A DNA stretch of 60,934 nt from Pseudoflavonifractor phocaeensis (GTDB lineage: Bacteria; Bacillota; Clostridia; Oscillospirales; Oscillospiraceae): NCBI RefSeq assembly GCF_016901955.1, contig NZ_JACJLC010000010.1, positions 1 through 60,934 on the forward strand, written 5' to 3'. Shown in pieces: positions 25,056-34,194 of this stretch. Positions within the stretch are counted from its first letter, which is position 1, and the number at the start of each line of letters is the position of its first letter. Below the pieces are notes generated by a model. It was not told where the DNA came from, made no database searches, and was given only the letters and a program-made list of their open reading frames with translations. The translations under genes were made by a program, and so were the position numbers.

Positions 25056-25700
25056 ATGAATGTGAAAAAGCAATTTATGGACGGTATGTTCTATCAGAAC
25101 CCCGTTACCGTTCAGCTGCTGGGCATGTGCTCCACCATGGCCATCACCACCACTCTGTTCAACGGTCTGGGTATGGGCGTGTCCGTGCTGGTGATCCTGA
25201 CCCTGGCCAACATCATCATCGCCGCGCTGCGGAAAATCATTCCCAACAACATCCGGATCGCCTGCTTTATCGTGGTCATCGCCGGCTTTGTTACCATTGT
25301 TGACCTTTGCCTTCAGGCTTTTCTGCCCGATCTGTCCGCCAGTCTGGGCCTGTTCATCCCCCTGATCGTGGTAAACTGTATCATCCTGGGCCGTGCTGAG
25401 TCCTTCGCCTATAAGAACGGTGTGGTGGCTTCGGCGGTGGACGGCGTGTTCCAGGGCCTGGGCTACACCGTGATCCTGGTGATCATGTGCGTCATCCGCG
25501 AGCTGTTGGGCAACGGCACCTTCGGCGGCGGTCTGCTCAACGGCGGCGAGGGCATCCGGATCATCCCCGAGGGGATTCCCGCCCTGGGTATGATCCTGCC
25601 GGTGGGCGGCTTTATTACCCTGGCCTGCCTCATCGCTGCCATGCAGTACATGCTCCGCCCCAAGGACAGCAAGAAAAAGACTGAGGAGGTGGCCAAGTAA
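25056..25700 (+). CDS. rnfE: Rnf electron transport complex subunit E
   Basis: 214 residues with about six membrane helices, homologous to RnfA with inverted topology. Family marks are NPVTVQLLGMC, IPLIVVNCIILGRAE with the conserved Cys, and GNGTFGGG. AGGAGGG precedes the ATG, and an upstream in-frame extension is ignored. RnfA and RnfE form the membrane core for electron and ion transfer. Confidence 0.96.
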   Translation: MNVKKQFMDGMFYQNPVTVQLLGMCSTMAITTTLFNGLGMGVSVLVILTLANIIIAALRKIIPNNIRIACFIVVIAGFVTIVDLCLQAFLPDLSASLGLFIPLIVVNCIILGRAESFAYKNGVVASAVDGVFQGLGYTVILVIMCVIRELLGNGTFGGGLLNGGEGIRIIPEGIPALGMILPVGGFITLACLIAAMQYMLRPKDSKKKTEEVAK

Positions 25701-26290
25701 TGGATTGGGCACAACTGTTTACCGTGGCCCTGGGCGCCATCCTGGTCAATAACTTTATCGTGGCCCAGTTCCTGGGCATCTGCCCCTTCATGGGTGTGTC
25801 CAAGAAGGTGGAGACCGCCTCCGGTATGGGCCTTGCCGTTATCTTCGTTATGGGGCTGGCCTCCGCCATCTGCTGGCCCATCAACGAGTTCATCCTCATG
25901 AAGCTTGATTTGGGCTTCATGCAGACTGTGACCTACATCCTGGTCATTGCTGCTCTGGTACAGTTCATTGAGATGTTCCTGAAGAAGTCCATGCCCTCCC
26001 TGTATGAGGCCCTGGGCGTGTACCTGCCCCTGATCACCACTAACTGCGCAGTGCTGGGTGTGGTGCTCCAGAATACCCAGAACAGCTATGACTTCATCAC
26101 CAGTGTGGTGTACGGCGTCACCGGCGGTATCGGCTTCCTGGTGGTCATCGTCATCTTTGCTTCCATCCGGGAGCGGATGGAGTTTTCCGAGTGCCCCAAG
26201 GCCTTTGAAGGCTTCCCCATCGCCCTGATGGCCGCCGGCCTGGTGGCCCTGGCTTTCCTGGGCTTCTCCGGCCTGAAGGTCTTTGGTTAA
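25700..26290 (+). CDS. rnfA: Rnf electron transport complex subunit A
   Basis: 196 residues with six predicted helices. RnfA signatures are NNFIVAQFLGICPFMGVS near the N-terminus and YLPLITTNCAVLGV with its conserved Cys. It overlaps the rnfE stop by one base (TAATG). It is the RnfE partner in the membrane core. Confidence 0.96.
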   Translation: MDWAQLFTVALGAILVNNFIVAQFLGICPFMGVSKKVETASGMGLAVIFVMGLASAICWPINEFILMKLDLGFMQTVTYILVIAALVQFIEMFLKKSMPSLYEALGVYLPLITTNCAVLGVVLQNTQNSYDFITSVVYGVTGGIGFLVVIVIFASIRERMEFSECPKAFEGFPIALMAAGLVALAFLGFSGLKVFG

Positions 26291-26305
26291 GGAGGGCGGA
26301 AAAGT

Positions 26306-27184
26306 ATGGAAACTGTGATTTATGCTGTGGTCGTCCTGGCTGTGCTGGGCGCCATCTTCGGTCTGGTCCTGGCTGTGGCCGCCAAGGTGTTCGCTGTTGA
26401 GGTAGATCCCAAGGAAGAGGCTGTGTTGGCTTGTCTGCCCGGCGCCAACTGCGGTGGCTGTGGCTTTCCCGGCTGCTCGGGCTATGCTGCCGCTGTTGCC
26501 AAAGGAATCGCTCCTGTCAACGCCTGCGCTGCTGGCGGCGAGGCTGTGGCTGCCCAGATCGGCGAGATCATGGGCGTGTCCGCCGGCGCTTCTGTGAAGC
26601 AGATCGCCCAGGTGCACTGCACCGGCTGCGGTCAGAACTATAAGCAGTACAACTATGTGGGCCTCCACGATTGTGTGGCGGCCTCCAAGCTCCCCGGCGG
26701 CGGCGACCTGGGCTGCTCCTTCGGCTGCCTGGGCCTGGGCTCCTGTGAAAAGGCCTGCCCCTTCGACGCCATCCACGTCATCGACGGCGTGGCCAAGGTG
26801 GACGAGGAGAAGTGTAAGGCCTGCGGCAAGTGCGTGGACGCCTGCCCCCGGCACATCATCGCCCTGGAGCCCTACAAGACCCGCCGCCACGTCACCATCC
26901 CCTGTTCCTCCCACGACAAGGGTGTGGACGCCCGGAAGGTGTGCGACAACGGCTGTATCGGCTGCTCCCTGTGCGCCAAGAACTGCCCCAAGGAAGCCAT
27001 CACCATGGTCAACAACCTGGCTGTTATCGACTACGAGAAGTGCATCGGCTGCGGTATTTGCGCCCAGAAGTGCCCCCGCAAGCTGATCACCGTGGACGGC
27101 AAGGTGCCCGAGGTGAAGCCGGCTGCCCCCAAGGCTGCGCCGGCCGCCCCCAAGGCGGAGGCTGCCGCTCAGCCCAAGGAATAA
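26306..27184 (+). CDS. rnfB: Rnf electron transport complex subunit B
   Basis: 292 residues. An N-terminal membrane helix is followed by an Fe-S domain (CLPGANCGGCGFPGC) and a Cys-rich stretch with further cluster motifs ending SCEKACP, CKACGKCVDACP, GCIGCSLCAKNCP and CIGCGICAQKCP, so five or six clusters in total. This is the ferredoxin-accepting entry of the complex, of the long Acetobacterium/Clostridium type. The last 25 residues are Ala/Pro/Lys-rich and probably unstructured. A strong terminator follows at once, closing the operon. Confidence 0.96.
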   Translation: METVIYAVVVLAVLGAIFGLVLAVAAKVFAVEVDPKEEAVLACLPGANCGGCGFPGCSGYAAAVAKGIAPVNACAAGGEAVAAQIGEIMGVSAGASVKQIAQVHCTGCGQNYKQYNYVGLHDCVAASKLPGGGDLGCSFGCLGLGSCEKACPFDAIHVIDGVAKVDEEKCKACGKCVDACPRHIIALEPYKTRRHVTIPCSSHDKGVDARKVCDNGCIGCSLCAKNCPKEAITMVNNLAVIDYEKCIGCGICAQKCPRKLITVDGKVPEVKPAAPKAAPAAPKAEAAAQPKE

Positions 27185-27186
27185 GT

Positions 27187-27225
27187 AAAAAAATTCCGCG
27201 TCCCATCGGGACGCGGAATTTTTTT
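27187..27225. terminator. rnf operon terminator
   Basis: 18-bp perfect arms (AAAAAAATTCCGCGTCCC and complement) around ATC, with a long T-tract. It also serves the converging DUF1540 gene. Confidence 0.95.
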
Positions 27226-27244
27226 GCCCTTACGGCCGGTTTGC

Positions 27245-27415
27245 TCAGTGGTTGCCCAGCTGGAAGGAGGCGCACTCGGTGGAGGCGCACTTGGTGGCGT
27301 TGGGCTCGCAGCAGCCCACCTTGATCTCGTTCAGGGTGCAGTAGTTCTGGCCCTGGCAGTGATGGGCGCAGTTGGACACGGAGCACTTGATGCTGTTGTT
27401 CGGGGTCTGGTTCAT
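27245..27415 (-). CDS. DUF1540-type small cysteine-rich protein
   Basis: 56 residues, too short for most ORF filters. AAGGAGG lies seven bases before the ATG. Eight Cys and several His are arranged as in DUF1540 proteins: IKCSVSNCAHHC, NYCTLNEI, CCEPNATKC and TECASF. The family is thought to bind metal and is common in spore-forming Firmicutes; its function is unknown. The gene faces the rnf operon across a shared terminator. Confidence 0.85.
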   Translation of the reverse strand: MNQTPNNSIKCSVSNCAHHCQGQNYCTLNEIKVGCCEPNATKCASTECASFQLGNH

Positions 27416-27492
27416 TGCGATTACCTCCTTGATTCCGTGGTACGCCCTTAGTATGGCCGTCCCGGGGAGGATTATACGCCGTTTTTAAAAAA

Positions 27493-28326
27493 TCAGGCGG
27501 AAGGGTTGGTGGGATCCTCGTCCTCCAGTACTACGGTGGGGATAAACTGGGGGGCGAACTTGCCCTTGCCCCGGTTCTTTACATAGAAATAGCCAATGGT
27601 GGAAAAGACCACGGCGCCGATGAAATTGACCAGCAGGTCCTTCATGGTGTCGATGATGCCTATGTCCAGATAGCCCCCCAGGCCCAGGGACTGCTGGGCG
27701 CCGTCAGCGGTGACCACGATTACGTCGGTGATATTTTTGATGGACACCGGCACATTGCCTCCGGCGGGGTCCAGCATCACCGAACCGATGGAATGTACCA
27801 CCGTGTCCTTCTGCATGTCCAGCAGGAAGGTCTGGTCCATGAAGAACTCAAAGAACTCCCACAGCACCCCAATGGTCATGGAAAAGCAGAAGGCCACGAT
27901 GGACAAATAGACCGGCGTCAGACTGAATTTCAGCTTTTCATTCCGGTTAAGGATATCCAGCAGGGAAAAGCCGATGGCGGCGCAGAGGAAGCCGTTGAGC
28001 GTGTGGAGCATGGTGTCCCATCCGGGATACTGGATGTAGTAGGCTTGGATCTCCCCAAGGATCTCGGCGGCGAAAATAAACAGGAGAATGATGATCTCCA
28101 GCGTATCCGGAATGTCGATGCGAATCGATCGCTCGATAAAGGAGGGCAGGGTAAACAGGAACAGGGTAAGTACACAAAGGAACACATTTTCATAATTGCG
28201 ATGGAGCACCTGGGCCACCAGGGACGCGATCACCAGGGCGCGGAGGGTGACGTAGACGATGGTAACGCCCGGCCTGGCCCTGACCTGGTCCCTCAACCTG
28301 GGACGCTCGGGATGTGTATGCTTCAT
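27493..28326 (-). CDS. Integral membrane protein, possibly DUF2238/YjdF-like
   Basis: 277 residues. Seven or so helices from about residue 20 to 250, with polar loops and a charged C-terminal tail. The pair YPGWDTMLHTLNGFLCAAIGFSLLD and GVLWEFFEF resembles the core of the DUF2238/YjdF membrane family, but a loop of about 50 residues (QKDTVVHSIGS...) sits before the last helices. No catalytic function can be proposed. The start overlaps the stop of the gamma-carbonic anhydrase gene by four bases, so the two are co-translated. Confidence 0.6.
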   Translation of the reverse strand: MKHTHPERPRLRDQVRARPGVTIVYVTLRALVIASLVAQVLHRNYENVFLCVLTLFLFTLPSFIERSIRIDIPDTLEIIILLFIFAAEILGEIQAYYIQYPGWDTMLHTLNGFLCAAIGFSLLDILNRNEKLKFSLTPVYLSIVAFCFSMTIGVLWEFFEFFMDQTFLLDMQKDTVVHSIGSVMLDPAGGNVPVSIKNITDVIVVTADGAQQSLGLGGYLDIGIIDTMKDLLVNFIGAVVFSTIGYFYVKNRGKGKFAPQFIPTVVLEDEDPTNPSA

Positions 28327-28853
28327 AGGCCGCTCTCCTGTTCACCGGCGGGCGGCAGCAAAGAAGCAGACAGCGTCTGATAGGTTTGCGCCGAGCCCAG
28401 ATGCCCCTTCAGCTCTTCCTGACTCAGGGACCGCTTTACTTTGGCGGGGGAGCCTACCACCAGACTGCCGGGTGGGACGATGGTGTTTTGAGTCACCAGA
28501 GCTCCGGCGGCCACCAGGCTGCCCGCCCCGATGACACAGCCGTTAAGCAGGATGGCGCCCATACCGATGAGAGAGCCGTCCTCCACCGTGCAGCCGTGGA
28601 GAATAGCCCCATGGCCCACCGTCACATGGTCACCCACTACGGTGGGGCAGCCGTCGTCGCAGTGGACCACGCAGTTATCCTGGAGGTTGGAGCCTACCCC
28701 TACCCGGATGGAGCACTCGTCGCCCCGGAGGACCGCTCCGTACCAGATGCTGGACTGGGCCCCTATTTCTACATCTCCCACCACCACGGCGCTATGGGCC
28801 ACCCGGGCCTGGGAATGGATGCTGGGGTATTTCCCCTCAAAGGTCTGGATCAT
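28323..28853 (-). CDS. Gamma-carbonic anhydrase family (left-handed beta-helix) protein
   Basis: 176 residues with hexapeptide repeats of the left-handed beta-helix fold. The three zinc-ligand histidines are visible: VVHCDDG, VTVGHGAIL and LHGCT. The usual NLQDN and RGDE residues of the active site are also present. Members hydrate CO2 or have related acyltransferase-like roles (PaaY/YrdA group), so true activity is uncertain. It is the first gene of a two-gene unit with the membrane protein downstream. Confidence 0.9.
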   Translation of the reverse strand: MIQTFEGKYPSIHSQARVAHSAVVVGDVEIGAQSSIWYGAVLRGDECSIRVGVGSNLQDNCVVHCDDGCPTVVGDHVTVGHGAILHGCTVEDGSLIGMGAILLNGCVIGAGSLVAAGALVTQNTIVPPGSLVVGSPAKVKRSLSQEELKGHLGSAQTYQTLSASLLPPAGEQESGL

Positions 28854-28903
28854 GGAATCGATGTCCTCCCTGTTCAGATTACCGCTTGTGATACAGTGAG
28901 TTC

Positions 28904-28932
28904 ATTATAGCTTTCACCCAGAAAAACTGCAA
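28904..28932 (-). promoter_or_regulatory. Sigma-A promoter of the carbonic anhydrase unit
   Basis: Minus-strand TTGCAG and TATAAT with a 17-bp spacer, some 50 bp before the start. Confidence 0.75.
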
Positions 28933-28978
28933 GTCAAATCTGGAGGGGGGCGCATAAGATAAAGGGGAGGTGGAAACC

Positions 28979-29191
28979 ATGGAACTCAAACGCAATCAGA
29001 TCACCGTGGGGGAGCTGCTGGACAATCCGGCCAGTCGGACCGTGCTGCAGCGCCGGTTCCCCATGCTGTTCAAGCACCCCATCCTGGGGGCGGCCCGCTC
29101 CATCACCCTGGAGCAGATTCTGTCCGTGGCCCAGGCCTACGTATCACAGAAGAAGATCGATGAGACCCTCAACGAGCTGAAACGGGCGTAA
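28979..29191 (+). CDS. Small conserved helical protein
   Basis: 70 residues; AAGGGGAGG lies eight bases before the ATG. It contains T-V-G-E-L-L-D-N-P, a helix ending in RRFPMLFKHP and a C-terminal helix pair. Similar short modules occur, as I recall, at the C-termini of some clostridial glycosidases and esterases, but here it stands alone. Function unknown. It is followed by a good terminator, so it is a real single-gene unit. Confidence 0.65.
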   Translation: MELKRNQITVGELLDNPASRTVLQRRFPMLFKHPILGAARSITLEQILSVAQAYVSQKKIDETLNELKRA

Positions 29192-29193
29192 AT

Positions 29194-29229
29194 GATCCCC
29201 CGCTCCAACGAAGCTTGGGGCGGGGGATC
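29194..29229 (+). terminator. Terminator after the small helical protein gene
   Basis: 15-bp stem (GATCCCCCGCTCCAA with one G-T pair) and a six-base loop, followed by GCCTTTTTTT. Confidence 0.93.
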
Positions 29230-29237
29230 GCCTTTTT

Positions 29238-29780
29238 TTAGGCGGTACTGTGGCGGGACAGCCGGAGATACCACCGCAGGGAGCTGGTATCCCTGGTCCG
29301 GCGGAGAAGCATGGCGGTCAGAAGGGTATCCACCAGCAGGAATGTCGCCGCCGGCGGCGTCAGCCAGGCGGGGATGCGCGGCGCCAGCCAGGCTACCCAG
29401 GGATGAAGCAGCCAGTAGATCGCCACAGCGAGAGCACCCCAGTACAGGGCAAAGCGCAGGCACACGTGCCGGCCCAGGTGCATGGGCAGATGGGAGTAGT
29501 CCCAGAAGGTCACAAGAAAGACCTTCTCATAGAAGCAGCCGGTGAGCCATTCCACCCCGGTACACAGCAGCACCGCGGCGGGAAAGAGCAGGAGAGGATT
29601 CCCGCGCACCGCTTCCGGCAGCGCCAGCAGGCCCAGGGCCCCCAGACCGTACACCGGACAGATGGGAAGCAGCAGGCTGCACTTCCGGTCCTGCTTGGGC
29701 TCCCCGGTGGAGCGTGCATAGGCCACCTCCAGCAAAAAGCCCAGAAAACTGTAGATGAGAAAATACCAAAACCAAACCAC
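29238..29780 (-). CDS. Putative ABC-transporter permease-like membrane protein (PF06541 type)
   Basis: 180 residues from a GTG that has AAAGGAGGG six bases upstream; an ATG 21 bases earlier has no site. Five helices. Family features: FLIYSFLGFLLEV, LLLPICPVYGLGALGLL, GVEWLTGCFYEKVF and FWDYSHLPMHLGRHVCL. Despite the database name there is no ATPase partner nearby and the activity is unknown. Confidence 0.82.
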   Translation of the reverse strand: MVWFWYFLIYSFLGFLLEVAYARSTGEPKQDRKCSLLLPICPVYGLGALGLLALPEAVRGNPLLLFPAAVLLCTGVEWLTGCFYEKVFLVTFWDYSHLPMHLGRHVCLRFALYWGALAVAIYWLLHPWVAWLAPRIPAWLTPPAATFLLVDTLLTAMLLRRTRDTSSLRWYLRLSRHSTA

Positions 29781-29925
29781 ACTCCGCCCTCCTTTGCGCA
29801 TTCTAGTGTGGTCCCGGCGGGGCGGAATATGTGCGGCAATCTTCGCTGGAACCGGCAATTCCGTCCGGGACCGTTCCTCGTCAAAGGGGTCTGGGAAAAA
29901 GGATGGAAATTTGTCAATTCCGCTC

Positions 29926-29955
29926 TTGAAGAAGGAGGGGCAAATATGATACGAT
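29926..29955 (+). promoter_or_regulatory. Weak candidate promoter of pyrB
   Basis: TTGAAG and TACGAT with an 18-bp spacer, 31 bp before the start codon. Only a moderate match. Confidence 0.4.
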
Positions 29956-29986
29956 AGAAAAAATTCAAAAGGGGAAATGAAGCGTC

Positions 29987-31045
29987 ATGCGGCATTTGAT
30001 CGACTTTGGAGACCTGAGCAGAGCGGAGTGGGAATCCCTGTACCAGCGGTGCAGCGATATCATGGACCACCCCGCTGATTTTATGGATGCCTGCAAAGGC
30101 CGGGTTATGGCCAGCTTGTTCTATGAACCCTCCACCAGGACCAACTTTTCCTTCCAGACGGCCATGCTGCGGGTAGGAGGTACGGTGTTCGGTTTTGCCG
30201 ATCCCAAGTCCACCTCCACCGCCAAGGGCGAGACTCTGAAGGACACCATCAAAATGGTTTCCGGCTATGCCGACGTGGTGGTGATGCGTAACCCCAAGGA
30301 GGGGGCAGCCAAGGCCGCCTCCCTCTATTCAGACGTGCCCGTCATCAACGCCGGCGACGGCGGCCACATGCACCCCACCCAGACCACCGCCGACCTGACC
30401 ACCATCACCCGCCTGCGGGGGGGCGTGGACGGTCTGTCGGTGGGCCTGTGCGGCGATTTGAAGAACGGCCGCACTGTCCACTCTCTCATCAAGGCACTGG
30501 CAAAGTTCAAGGGGGTCAAATTCTATCTCATCGCCCCCCGGGAGCTGGCGGTGCCCGAGTATATCCGGGCCTTTATGCGGGAGCATGATCTGTGGTTCGT
30601 GGAGGTCACCGGTCTGGAGACCGTCATGCCCCAGCTGGACGTGCTCTATATGACCCGCATCCAGCGGGAGCGCTTTGTGGACCCCCTGGAGTATGAGCGG
30701 TGCAAGGGCGTGTACGTCCTCACCCGCCGCAAGCTGGACCGGGCCAGGAAGGACCTGCTGGTGATGCACCCCCTGCCCCGGGTGGACGAGATCTCCATCG
30801 ACGTGGACGACGATCCCCGGGCGGTGTACTTTGACCAGGCCCGGTACGGCATGTACGCCCGCATGGCGCTGCTCACCGACCTGGCCAACCAGGAGCGGGC
30901 CAAACCCGCCCCGGTGGAGATCGGCACCAAGCCCTTGTGCTCCAACCCCAACTGTATTACCCAAACCGAGCACTACCTGCCCCCCCTGGTGAAGCAGACC
31001 GGCGGGGTGGATTGTTGCGCCTACTGCGACAAGGAGCTGCGGTGA
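29987..31045 (+). CDS. pyrB: Aspartate carbamoyltransferase with fused PyrI-like zinc tail
   Basis: 352 residues. The catalytic part (about 1-305) has the carbamoyl-phosphate motif FYEPSTRTNFSF, the HPTQ motif, and MHPLPRVDEI for aspartate. Some 35-40 extra C-terminal residues carry C-x4-C (CSNPNC) and C-x2-C (CAYC) about 20 residues apart, the knuckle pattern of the zinc domain of the regulatory chain PyrI. The nucleotide-binding domain of PyrI is absent. It makes carbamoyl aspartate for pyrimidine synthesis. It is not next to other pyr genes. The last codons and stop are part of a 23-bp tandem duplication. Confidence 0.93.
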   Translation: MRHLIDFGDLSRAEWESLYQRCSDIMDHPADFMDACKGRVMASLFYEPSTRTNFSFQTAMLRVGGTVFGFADPKSTSTAKGETLKDTIKMVSGYADVVVMRNPKEGAAKAASLYSDVPVINAGDGGHMHPTQTTADLTTITRLRGGVDGLSVGLCGDLKNGRTVHSLIKALAKFKGVKFYLIAPRELAVPEYIRAFMREHDLWFVEVTGLETVMPQLDVLYMTRIQRERFVDPLEYERCKGVYVLTRRKLDRARKDLLVMHPLPRVDEISIDVDDDPRAVYFDQARYGMYARMALLTDLANQERAKPAPVEIGTKPLCSNPNCITQTEHYLPPLVKQTGGVDCCAYCDKELR

Positions 31046-31082
31046 GCGGAGGGGAGCGTCTGCGGTGAGCGGAGGGGAGCGT
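31037..31082 (+). repeat. 23-bp tandem duplication at the pyrB stop
   Basis: The unit CTGCGGTGAGCGGAGGGGAG plus CGT occurs twice in direct succession. The first copy contains the last two codons and stop of pyrB. It looks like a recent slippage duplication. Confidence 0.9.
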
Positions 31083-31087
31083 CCCCC

Positions 31088-31116
31088 TTGACAATTCCCC
31101 GAAAAATGCATATACT
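31088..31116 (+). promoter_or_regulatory. Sigma-A promoter of valS
   Basis: Consensus TTGACA, 17 bp, TATACT, just before the T-box leader. Confidence 0.88.
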
Positions 31117-31122
31117 ATCATC

Positions 31123-31362
31123 CAAAGACCAGGATGGGAAGGAGTACCCCCGCGAAAGGTACAGAGAGGAGCCGGTTGGTGCAAGGCTCCCCGGCGGCGT
31201 GGGGGAAGGTGGTCCCGGAGTCCCGTTTCCGAAGCCAGTAAGAAACGGCGGGTTCTCCCGTTACAGAGGCAATGAGTGTCCTCAGCTTTGAGGAAATTCA
31301 GGTGGTACCGCGGACTTGATCGGTTCGCCCTGAGCTACAGCTTGGGGCGGACCGTTTGTTTT
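31123..31362 (+). promoter_or_regulatory. T-box leader of valS, specifier read as GUG/GUC (Val)
   Basis: T-box sequence AGGTGGTACCGCGG (31300-31313), then a terminator hairpin (31321-31354) followed by TTTGTTTT. Stem I features are AGTA, ACAGAGAGGAGCC and GGTGCAAGG. Pairing CCCCCGCG with CGTGGGGG sets GAAG-GTG-G in the specifier loop (31209-31211); the overlapping GTC would also be Val. The organisation matches the ilvB leader closely. Confidence 0.93.
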
Positions 31363-31384
31363 GCCCCGAAAAGGAGTGTTACAG

Positions 31385-34030
31385 ATGAAAAAAGAGCTTC
31401 CGAAGGTTTACGAACCCCAGGAGGTGGAGGGCCGCATCTACGAGATGTGGGAGAAGAACGGCTGCTTTAAGGGCCATCGTGACCCGGACAAAAAGCCCTT
31501 CACCATCGTTATGCCGCCCCCCAACGTCACCGGCCAGCTCCATATGGGCCACGCCATGGACTCCACCCTCCAGGACATCCTGATCCGCTTCAAGCGGATG
31601 CAGGGCTACGCCGCCCTGTGGGTCCCCGGCACCGACCATGCCGGCATCGCCACCCAGATCAAGGTGGAGGAGGAGCTGCGCAAGAACGAGGGCCTGACCC
31701 GCTACGACCTGGGCCGGGAGAAGTTTTTGGAGCGGGTGTGGGACTGGAAGAACAAGTACGGTAACCGCATCGTGGAGCAGCAGAAGAAGCTGGGCGCTTC
31801 CTGCGACTGGAGCCGCTCCCGGTTCACCATGGATGAGGGCCTGTCCAAGGCCGTTCGCCACGTATTTGTCTCCCTGTACAAGAAGGGCCTTATTTACAAG
31901 GGCTCCCGCATCATCAACTGGTGCCCCAACTGCGTCACCGCCCTGTCCGACGCCGAGGTGGAGTACCAGGACAAGCCGGGCAACTTCTGGCACATCCGCT
32001 ACCCCATCCAGGGTGAGGAGGGCCGGTACGTCATCGTGGCCACCACCCGGCCCGAGACCATGCTGGGCGACACCGGCGTGGCCGTCAACCCCAACGACGA
32101 CCGATACAAGGATATCGTGGGCAAGAAGTGCATCCTGCCCCTGGTGGGCCGGGAGATGCCCATCGTGGCCGATGAGTACGTGGACATGGAGTTCGGCACC
32201 GGCTGCGTGAAGATGACTCCCGCCCACGACCCCAACGACTTCGAGGTGGGTCTGCGTCAGAACCTGGAGACCATCCGGGTGCTGGACGACAACGGTAAGG
32301 TGGTGGAGGGGTACGGCAAGTACTCCGGCATGGACCGCTACGAGGCCCGGAAGGCCATCGTGGCCGATCTGGAGGAGGGGGGCTACCTGGTGAAGGTGGA
32401 GCCCCACCAGCACAACGTGGGCACCTGCTACCGCTGCCACAACGACGTGGAGCCCTTGATCTCCGCCCAGTGGTTCGTGAAGATGAAGCCCCTGGCCCAG
32501 GAGGCTCTGCGGGTGGTGAACGAGGGGGAGGTCAAGTTCGTCCCCGACCGGTTCTCCAAGACCTACACCAACTGGATGGAAAACGTCCACGACTGGTGTA
32601 TTTCCCGCCAGCTGTGGTGGGGCCACCAGATCCCCGCCTGGACCTGCCAGGAGTGCGGCCACATCACCGTGTCTGAGGACGATCCCACCGAGTGCGAGCA
32701 CTGCCACTCCAAGAACATCAAGCAGGAGGAGGACGTGCTGGACACCTGGTTCTCCTCTGCCCTGTGGCCCTTCTCCACTCTGGGCTGGCCCGAGGAGACC
32801 GAGGATTATAAGTATTTCTATCCCACCGACGTGCTGGTCACCGGCTACGACATCATCTTCTTCTGGGTGGCCCGGATGATCTTCTCCGGTTGCGAACACA
32901 CCAAGAAGCCCCCCTTCCACACCGTGTTCATCCACGGCCTGGTGCGGGACGACAAGGGCAGAAAGATGTCCAAGTCCCTGGGCAACGGCATCGACCCCCT
33001 GGAGATGGCCAACCAGTACGGCGCCGACGCCCTGCGCTTCAACCTGGTCACCGGCAACTCCCCCGGAAACGACATGCGCTTCTACACCGAGCGGTGCGAG
33101 GCCATGCGCAACTTCGCCAACAAGATCTGGAACGCCAGCCGCTTCCTGATGATGAATCTGACCATCGACAAGTGTGAGCTACCGGAGAAGCTGGAGCTGG
33201 AAGACAAGTGGATTTTGTCCAAGCTCAACAGCGTCATCCCCGAGATCACTGAGAACATGGATCGCTATGAGCTGGGCGTGGCCGCCCAGAAGGTGTACGA
33301 CTTTATCTGGGACTCCTACTGCGACTGGTATATCGAATTGACCAAGACCCGCCTCCAGGGCGAGGACCAGGGGGCCAAGGAGCGGGCCCAGCAGGTGCTG
33401 TGCTATGTGCTCACCCAGACCCTCAAGCTGCTCCACCCCTTCATGCCTTATATCACCGAGGAGATCTGGCAGGCCCTGCCCCACGAAGGGGATTACCTGA
33501 TGCTCCAGCAGTGGCCGGAGTTCCACCTCAACCTGGCGTTCCCGGAGGAGGAGAAGGCCATGGAGCTCATTATGGACGCCATCCGGGCGGTGCGTACCCG
33601 CCGGGCCGAGATGAACGTGCCTCCCTCTAAGAAGGCCCACCTCACCGTGGCCACCCTGGAGCGGGAGGTCTTTACCGCCGGCATCCCCTTCCTCAAGCGC
33701 CTGGCCTACGCCAGCGAGGTCACGGTGACCAATGTGGCCGAGGTGGATGCTGACAGCGAGAGAGCCAAGGGCATGGTCACCGTTATTACCCATGCCGCCA
33801 AGCTCTTTTTGCCTCTGGCCGAGTTGGTGGACCTGGACAAGGAGCGTGCCCGGGTCGCCAAGGAACTGGACAAGAACCGCAAGGAGCTGGACAAGCTGGA
33901 GACCAAGCTCCAGAACCCCGGCTTTGTGAACAAGGCGCCCGCCCACGTGGTGGAGGCTGAGCAGGACCGGGCGGAGAAGCTGCGGGCCCTCATTGCCAAG
34001 CTGGAGGAGTCCGCCGCGTCCCTGAGTTGA
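31385..34030 (+). CDS. valS: Valyl-tRNA synthetase
   Basis: 881 residues, class I. The HIGH motif reads HMGH in [11 protein letters not shown], the KMSKS motif is intact ([14 protein letters not shown]), and the editing domain has [17 protein letters not shown]-terminal coiled-coil arm ([19 protein letters not shown]) is typical of ValRS. AAGGAGT precedes the ATG. It charges tRNA-Val, and its own T-box senses the uncharged form. A hairpin follows the stop. Confidence 0.98.
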   Translation: MKKELPKVYEPQEVEGRIYEMWEKNGCFKGHRDPDKKPFTIVMPPPNVTGQLHMGHAMDSTLQDILIRFKRMQGYAALWVPGTDHAGIATQIKVEEELRKNEGLTRYDLGREKFLERVWDWKNKYGNRIVEQQKKLGASCDWSRSRFTMDEGLSKAVRHVFVSLYKKGLIYKGSRIINWCPNCVTALSDAEVEYQDKPGNFWHIRYPIQGEEGRYVIVATTRPETMLGDTGVAVNPNDDRYKDIVGKKCILPLVGREMPIVADEYVDMEFGTGCVKMTPAHDPNDFEVGLRQNLETIRVLDDNGKVVEGYGKYSGMDRYEARKAIVADLEEGGYLVKVEPHQHNVGTCYRCHNDVEPLISAQWFVKMKPLAQEALRVVNEGEVKFVPDRFSKTYTNWMENVHDWCISRQLWWGHQIPAWTCQECGHITVSEDDPTECEHCHSKNIKQEEDVLDTWFSSALWPFSTLGWPEETEDYKYFYPTDVLVTGYDIIFFWVARMIFSGCEHTKKPPFHTVFIHGLVRDDKGRKMSKSLGNGIDPLEMANQYGADALRFNLVTGNSPGNDMRFYTERCEAMRNFANKIWNASRFLMMNLTIDKCELPEKLELEDKWILSKLNSVIPEITENMDRYELGVAAQKVYDFIWDSYCDWYIELTKTRLQGEDQGAKERAQQVLCYVLTQTLKLLHPFMPYITEEIWQALPHEGDYLMLQQWPEFHLNLAFPEEEKAMELIMDAIRAVRTRRAEMNVPPSKKAHLTVATLEREVFTAGIPFLKRLAYASEVTVTNVAEVDADSERAKGMVTVITHAAKLFLPLAELVDLDKERARVAKELDKNRKELDKLETKLQNPGFVNKAPAHVVEAEQDRAEKLRALIAKLEESAASLS

Positions 34031-34049
34031 TAAAAGAGTTGAAAACAAG

Positions 34050-34086
34050 AGAAACGCCGCCATCGAATGCGGATGGCGGCGTTTCT
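34050..34086 (+). terminator. valS terminator
   Basis: 15-bp perfect stem (AGAAACGCCGCCATC and complement). The T-tract is weak (GTGTCC). Confidence 0.7.
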
Positions 34087-34194
34087 GTGTCCATATTGTC
34101 ACTCTTTGTCACGCAACTGAGGTTGTGATTTTAAACTGATTGGGATAAAATAATGAAATCAATGATCCACACCCCGGGAAGGAGGCAAAACACC

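Noticed and set aside
29238-29780. Part of a complete ABC transporter
   Set aside because: The family name mentions ABC permease, but there is no ATPase or binding protein adjacent and the gene is a single-gene unit.
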